Origin: Crambe crambe
Lineage: Eukaryota; Porifera; Demospongiae; Poecilosclerida; Crambeidae
Assembly: GCA_963924555.1 (NCBI GenBank)
Contig: OZ004588.1
Location: forward strand, 2,914,001 to 2,978,000
Direction of reading: 5' to 3'
Length of the DNA stretch: 64,000 nt
Positions 58,501 to 64,000 of the stretch are shown here, one piece after another. The notes below the pieces were generated by a model that was not told the origin of the DNA, did no database searches, and worked only from the letters and a program-made list of their open reading frames with translations. Position 1 is the first letter of the stretch. Each line of letters starts with the position of its first letter. A program made the position numbers and the translations under genes.

Positions 58501-61500
58501 TCAGGAACTGCATGCCTATACCAACTATCCCTAATAGTGTCTGTATGTAGCAGTTATTTTTCCTGGCTTCTTCAAGCTTCTTCTTCCCCACTTCTTCAGT
58601 TTATCAATCTTGTTCAGCTTCTTGCCCTGGGTATGACACCTCTAATTGGCATGCTTTGTGTGCTGTGTGGTCAGTCATATGCTAGCATTTGTGTTGAAGC
58701 ACACCAAAATTGTGACATCATTGAAGTGACACATGCATGGTCACAGGTGTGGAAATCATAATTCAAAATGTGTGTGCAAGTCAAAGTACAGTGCAATATG
58801 GATGTGTCATGTATACATAGACTGTTTCTTACCACTTTGATGAAGTATGAAGTATGTATAATTATTATGAAGTATTATTATTGTCAAAGTAGAAATGAAC
58901 ACGTAGGTATGGTCAAAATTACTGTGCACCATTTTAGGGGGGTTGGGGGGGACCACCCCCCTGGATATAGCCCCAAGCATGTAGGGAAAGTCTAAATAGA
59001 ATGGGTTAATACCTTTTGTGGATGTCACCATCTTATTCACCCTGTGGGGTATGTTGGGGTGTGTTAGGTGTGCCAAATTAAACAGCTGTGGGTCCCTTTC
59101 CTGTCTATTATAGCAGCTGCTGAGTCAGTTTAGGGAATCCAAAACTCAATGTGTATAGGCTGGATTTTCACATATGAGTATTGACATTTTTTCACTAAGT
59201 TGTGGTTAATATGGGTAGATATCTATTAATTAGTGTGTTTGTTTGTAGCTCCTCCACTCAGTGTAAAGAATGTTGTGGCAGTCATAAACATGCTTCCGTG
59301 GTGGAATGTTGGTGAATACCACCTAAGAGTCCCCAGGTCTAAGTTAGATGCTATCAATGCGGAGTGTGATACGGATGAGGAAAGACTTGTAGCCATTGTT
59401 AGGTATTGGTTACTAAATGATCCGAATGCGTCCTGGAGGAAACTTATACATCAGTTTGACCGGTATGGCAATTCAGATACAGCAGACAGGATACGGAAGT
59501 ATGCAGAGAAACTAACAGGTTAGTGAGAGCTTCAAACATATTGACATATGTACATGAATAGGTTGCATGTGGAGTTAAAACATTGCTGCTGTTCTGTTCC
59601 ACAGGACTCAGTTGTATTATCTCTAATCTCCATGACGTTTTAAATTACATAATTATATCTGCTGAGTCAGCTATATCATTGTAACTACTTGACTGCTGCA
59701 CTAGCCTCGTACCCAGGCCTTATTGAAATAAGGGCCTGGTATCCACTGTTTGCGCGTGCGCGACCCCAGCATCTATGAATATCATTATAGTGTGCCGATG
59801 ACGATGTAGAGTGGGCGGTACTAATTAGATGACTCGATCTTTGCCGCAAGAACAAAACTCTTTCTTCTTGGAAGCAGATTTTAAAGAAGTGATTAGATTA
59901 TGGAGGGTTCACACACTTCTTTCTCAATCCTCTGACCTGATCCTCCATCCGGAACAAGAACTGTGCTTCTCTTCCCAGCTACCACCTTTTTTCTTATTAA
60001 GAATCTCGCGCGACCAGACCTTTCTGAGACTAATAGAAGTTCTGGTGGTCCACTACAAACGGCAGAACTTGGCTCTTTCCAGTTGGCAGTCAGACGTACA
60101 AATACTTCGTTTTTTTTAACAGACCTGATGGGCCAGGCTCTGTTCTCTACATAAGGCAAGCCCGACGTCTCCAAGGGAATGCGACGGGAAAAACAAGTAA
60201 CTATCGTCTGTAGCTGTAGCTGAAGCTAGAGAAGCACCTTCCATTGTTCTAACTATCAGCCGTCATAGAAACAAGGCCCCGCCCAATTATTGTGACATTT
60301 ACGTATCCTAAAAATATCCGAAAGTGCACAAATTCACGGAAAAGCGTGAAAAACCAGCACATGCACAAACAGTGGATACCAGGCCCTTATTTTAATAAGG
60401 CCTGGGTACGAGGCTAACTGCTGCACATGCTGAGACCCATGCCCAGTTGTTAAGAGTAGAGACTCAAAGTCTGTAGTACATGTAACAAAGTTTAATTTTT
60501 TGCTTGTCAATTTCATTGCACTATTCCAACAAACCCTATTATAGTCTATTTACATTCATTCTGACACCTTAAAGTTAATGAGTCATGTGATCAGCTCTCT
60601 ACTGATGTCTGAAATCAGTCTGGAATCGACAAAGTTATACTGTAGTTCCAGAAATTTCCAAGTTGAAATATTTCACTTTTTTTTTAAAATTTTGGAAACA
60701 TTATATACAACATCCAAAAATTTTCAACAATGAATTGTTATTGCATCAGATGTGCGTGAATTAGAGTTCGACTAGTTACTACATGTATGTATGTAATGGC
60801 AGAGTCCGTGGCTGAGTCACAATGTGAGGTGGATTCCTGCATCAGAGACTATCATGAATACAGAGCAATATGGACAGCAGCTATTGGAGAGTCTCTTTGT
60901 TGTATTAGGGGAGCCTACTAATACAATACGCTGTTGCTGTAATTAGAAGTGGACTAGTTGTTGGACATTTGCCTAAGAAGATTTCAAGAGTTTGCTCACT
61001 TTTTTTGAGGAGAGTAGGTACCATAATAAATATTGTATAGTCACCAACACCAGGAGATATTCCGCAGACCTCCCTCAAGGTGGATTAGAGATCCCCTGTA
61101 CTTTGCATTTTGAAGGGATCAATTCTTTGAGAAGACGCTTAAAAAAATGCATGCCCAATCTCAATTCATAATCAGTACTTAAATCATTGTTTTCATCTGC
61201 TAATAAAAGTTACTACCGTACAGCGGTTTAAAAAAATATATTTCGTTATGTAAAGAATTACGCAAAGAATTATGGTAGTCTTTTATTCGGTATGGTACGA
61301 TTATTTTAGCGCATGTACAACAATATCTTCGCAATCGTGGTGACTTCTTAAGTGATGGAATCTAGCTAGCTAAGAAGAAAGTGGACCAGAAGGTTATGTA
61401 AGTCACATATATTGCATGCTGTAGTTGAATGTACGAACATCTACATGTGGCTAAATGGTGGCTTTTTATTGGAAATAGAAAAATTTTCGATAGACTGATT

Positions 61501-64000
61501 ACTGAACCGAATTTTTATTCCCACCAAGATTATCCCGCTGAAAGGTACACATTAAGTACATCAATCAATCAATCACTGTTCACATCCACTTCTTCTATCT
61601 CTGAATCTTCCACACCAAGTGCTTTATTGTCAACATCAAATGCTTGACATATTCCAGCTTCGTTCACTATGAATGACGGATTATCAGCAATGTGCCGAAC
61701 ACTCTTGACAAGCCATTTGGCACCAAGTTCTTTCATACGTAGCTGGTAAACATAGGTCAGCAGATTCCAACAACTGCTCTGCTATATGACTTGAATACCA
61801 GTCTTGAAATTTTCGCCGAAGAAATCCTTCACAGGCTTATTAACAGAGAGGTCCATTGGCTGTAATAAATCTGTGGTATTAGCAGGCAACAAACAAACAC
61901 GAATCAAATTCTCTTCAAGAATAGCATTAACACATGGAGTGATTTGACCTTTAAAATTATCCATAATCACAAGGGCAGACTTGTCTTCCCCCAAATTGTC
62001 TCTTTGCTTTTCAACATATGGAATGATTATGGCTTTGATGTATCGAAACATCGTTTCTTCATTTGACCAATGTTTGGGTGAATGTGTAATATCCAAGTCA
62101 CTTGGAAATTTGAAATGGGGGTGTTGAATGGGGGTGACAACGGTTTGTCTTGACAGTGGAAGTGACATCATTTAGAAATTCCTGTGAAAAATTGGCAACA
62201 CTAAATTTCTTTGTTGTGGTGGCTTTTCACAGGACAAATTCCATCCACACAAGAAGTGAATTTGCCCATGGTCTGTAGCCACCAAACTCTTCTAACTTGA
62301 ACTTATCGTATGCCATCACAATACCTTGAGCAGCAGCAACAACAATACATGCAGATACAACACCTCCAGCTTCAGCAAATATGCTTGCACAACCATTGTC
62401 ATAGGGTGGAATGTCCCCCGCTTAGAATGACCCGGGGGTCATTTTACCCTAGGGTGAAGTGACCTGGGGTCACTCTAACCTAGGCTGGAATGACCCCCCT
62501 GGGTCACTCAGCCCTAGGGTATATTGACCCCTCTAGGATTTAGTGACCCCCTGGGTCACTTTGCCCTTTGGTATAATGACCCCTCCCTCCCCGTCTCTAC
62601 ATAGGATGTGGAATTAGACAATCAAATCAATTACTTTGGTGAACATCAAAACCACTTGATACTTTATTTTTCTTCCATGCTGCTGCTGGTGCTGTGACAC
62701 ATTGCTTATGAAACCACTGAGTCTTGGCATGAGCTGCAACTGATCATTTTCCATATTCAGTTACAAAAAATCTCAAAGGTAATTGCTGCCAAACTTGAGG
62801 TTTTTTCTTGTTTTTCTGCTGTGGTCAGCGCCAATTTTCTAACATTTGAAAAGATGCTTCCGATACTTGTGTAATATATGCAACAGAGTGACGCTGCAAA
62901 CAATCACTGCCATTACCCTGAATTTTTGCACATTGACGAAACATATCCAGTGGAGTAGGAATAGGGAATTTATCGGGGAGAGGGGGGCAGGGACAATAAT
63001 AAGTTAATCACAGTAATAGCAACTAAATTCAATCCTTCTGTCATTAAATTGAACATATGCATTAGATAATAGTCAGCAAGCCGCAGTGAAATTGCTGACA
63101 TCACACTGCAATGACATGTAATTGCTTGGTGCTTGGTCTTACTTTCAATATACTGTTCATAATTTTTTTTTTTGGGGGGGGGGCAGTGCCTCTTCATCTA
63201 TAGTATTGGGGGGCAGTGGCCCCCTGCCCCCCTCTCCCACCATTCCTACTCCACTGTCTGATATCATAAATATAGTCTCGCAGGCCAATCCTTTACCAAA
63301 ATACACCTCCTGCCGCGCTGATATCAACGGAAACTGTTGATATTAAATTAGCCAGGGGCTGCTAAAAAAACTGTAAAGAAATATTGTTCTGTGATCATGA
63401 AGTGCCGAATACTTATTAGAGCATGCACAACTCACATGTACACTTTACTTATGTGGGGGTCACTTGACCCTGAGGGGGGTCATTCAACCCTAGATTGGAG
63501 TGACCTCCGGGTCACTACACCCTAGGGTAGAATGACCGGGGGTCACTCTACCCTCCGACACCGTATCTAAATAGTCCCCCAGCAAAGATGGCCTACCACG
63601 CTTTCTTTCAGGAAGCTCATCCACTCTGTTTTCCGTTTCTCTCTCACACTTTCAAGGTAGTCCTTGATCGAGATGGTACTACTGTTGATTTTCACCCTAA
63701 ACTTTCAAGAAAAATGTGCAGCAGCTGCTGAAACTCCATGCTGACTGCATATCTACCCATATCAGCACAATCCTTAGGACTATATCTGAATTAATAGAAT
63801 TATCATCTTTTTCCTAAGCTAGCTTAGCTACCTACGTAAGTATATACTTCATGTATGGACCACGATTTTTCTGTTTCTTAGCTTCACCCATCACTTTGTC
63901 CACTTCCTTATTAGCAAGCGCTACTGCCCTCAAGGTCATAATGTTGGATAAAGATCCACTGGGGCTTGGAAGTCCATCCTTAGCCTTGAAATACTTCTGT
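55519..64000 (+). CDS. Gene Y copy B (5' part; continues past the window)
   Basis: Exons 55519-55612, 55877-56161 and 59249-59518 match copy A exons 1-3 with the same splice ends and phases. The next exon is expected about 1.3 kb beyond the window. Exon 1 protein is identical to copy A, exon 2 has six replacements, and exon 3 (death domain 1) about thirty plus one added codon. The frames are open throughout, so this copy looks functional as far as visible. Confidence 0.68.
55877..56161 (+). CDS. Gene Y exon 2 (copy B): acidic linker
   Basis: 285 nt, same boundaries as 1115-1399. Changes relative to copy A include P to L, T to A, P to S, an F/L swap pair and R to H. Confidence 0.68.
56162..59248 (+). 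other. Gene Y intron 2 (copy B)
   Basis: Matches 1400-5083 without the 0.9-kb insertion, and with ~200 bases near 56930-57130 absent from copy A. No exon is supported. Confidence 0.55.
59249..59518 (+). CDS. Gene Y exon 3 (copy B): death domain 1, diverged
   Basis: 270 nt, phase 1-1, between TTTGTAG and GTTAGT. It keeps CDTDEERL, LLNDPNASWR and RIRKYAEKLTG unchanged, but differs from copy A elsewhere (for example SWSRVGE versus PWWNVGEY, and RRLDMYSHSDIAN versus HQFDRYGNSDTAD). By hand count 29 codons change the amino acid and four are synonymous only. A likely altered binding specificity is inferred. Confidence 0.8.
59702..60416. mobile_element. TIR element with 10-bp target duplication, 715 bp
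   Basis: The ends TAGCCTCGTACCCAGGCC/GGCCTGGGTACGAGGCTA have ~52-bp arms. ACTGCTGCAC is duplicated on each side (59692-59701 and 60417-60426) and is single in copy A near 5530, which proves insertion after the duplication. The interior is GC-richer, with open stretches but no recognisable protein. Confidence 0.88.
62404..63556. mobile_element. Insertion with palindromic TGACC/GGTCA arrays (copy B)
   Basis: Counterpart of 7649-8697, containing the hAT-like MITE at 62948-63256, which here carries about 110 additional bases. Confidence 0.6.
62948..63256. mobile_element. hAT-like MITE, longer version (copy B)
   Basis: Same ends as 8186-8386 (CAGTGGAGTAGGAATAGG and CCTACTCCACTG) but longer inside; the copy A version looks internally deleted. 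Confidence 0.55.

Larger units (their letters stand above)
54779..63996 (+). repeat. Segmental duplication, copy B
   Basis: Counterpart of 1-9136. It continues to within a few bases of the window end; the last three bases differ from copy A, so the right boundary cannot be placed. Confidence 0.93.
61573..64000 (-). pseudogene. Pogo-like (DDE_1) transposase pseudogene, copy B
   Basis: Same relic as 6795-9146. The block 61782-62171 keeps DLDITHSPKHWSNEET through LVIMDNFKGQITP and LLQPMD in one frame, and then frameshifts (KDFFGENFK versus KDFLQRKFQ). The N-terminal part runs off the window. Shared insertions show it was already dead before the duplication. Confidence 0.8.

Noticed and set aside
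59829..60174. Open frames on both strands inside the copy B TIR element
   Set aside because: The element is a 715-bp insertion with target duplication; the frames show no domain and are probably due to its higher GC content.
1..64000. CRISPR arrays, tRNA and rRNA genes
   Set aside because: No regularly spaced repeats with unique spacers were found. No sequence with both tRNA box A and box B was seen on reading, and no rRNA-like stretch. A covariance-model scan was not possible.

Overview
This is AT-rich animal nuclear DNA: spliced genes with GT-AG introns, many small inverted-repeat transposons, and no bacterial-style operons. The mix of death-domain exons, a multidomain P-loop GTPase, an SRCR fragment and dense MITEs best fits a marine invertebrate, most likely a demosponge such as Amphimedon. 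That assignment is an inference from architecture, not a database match.

Two kinds of gene alternate on the + strand. Gene Y (copy A, 757-25721) is reconstructed from seven exons that join in frame through phase-1 introns: a short leader, an acidic Pro-rich linker, three death-domain-like exons, a large exon encoding a P-loop GTPase with a COR-like C-terminal part, and a last death-domain exon with a stop and an AATAAA signal. Gene X (50663-54813, probable 5' UTR exon near 48540-48784) is reconstructed from five coding exons: a membrane segment, half of an SRCR domain, a second hydrophobic segment ending in a 2A-like ribosome-skipping motif (GDIETNPGP), a death domain directly after it, and a Ser/Thr-rich tail. 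Both reconstructions sum to whole codon numbers.

The first ~9.1 kb of the window is a direct repeat of the last ~9.2 kb, about 54.8 kb away. Position 1 lies in the last codons of another gene X, and 55519 onward is the start of another gene Y, so the X-Y pair appears to be tandemly duplicated. Between the copies the first death-domain exon has diverged far more than its neighbours, almost entirely at amino-acid-changing positions, which suggests diversifying selection.

Layout: 1-35 end of upstream gene X; 757-25721 gene Y copy A, whose introns hold a degraded pogo-like transposon, a 28-bp minisatellite, a broken Tc1/IS630-like transposase, a TTAA-flanked MITE and a TIR element with 10-bp target duplications; 25880-26480 a decayed relic of the gene Y 3' end; about 26700-45450 an array of repeated exon-like modules of unknown function, interrupted by a 3.8-kb long-inverted-repeat element; 45450-48540 fold-backs and gene fragments; 48540-54813 gene X; 55519-64000 gene Y copy B (partial), with the same pogo-like transposon in its intron.

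The shared death domains suggest that gene X (receptor-like half plus a released death-domain adaptor) and gene Y (death-domain GTPase scaffold) could act in one signalling pathway. This is inference; the sequence shows only adjacency, shared domain type and shared intron phase.
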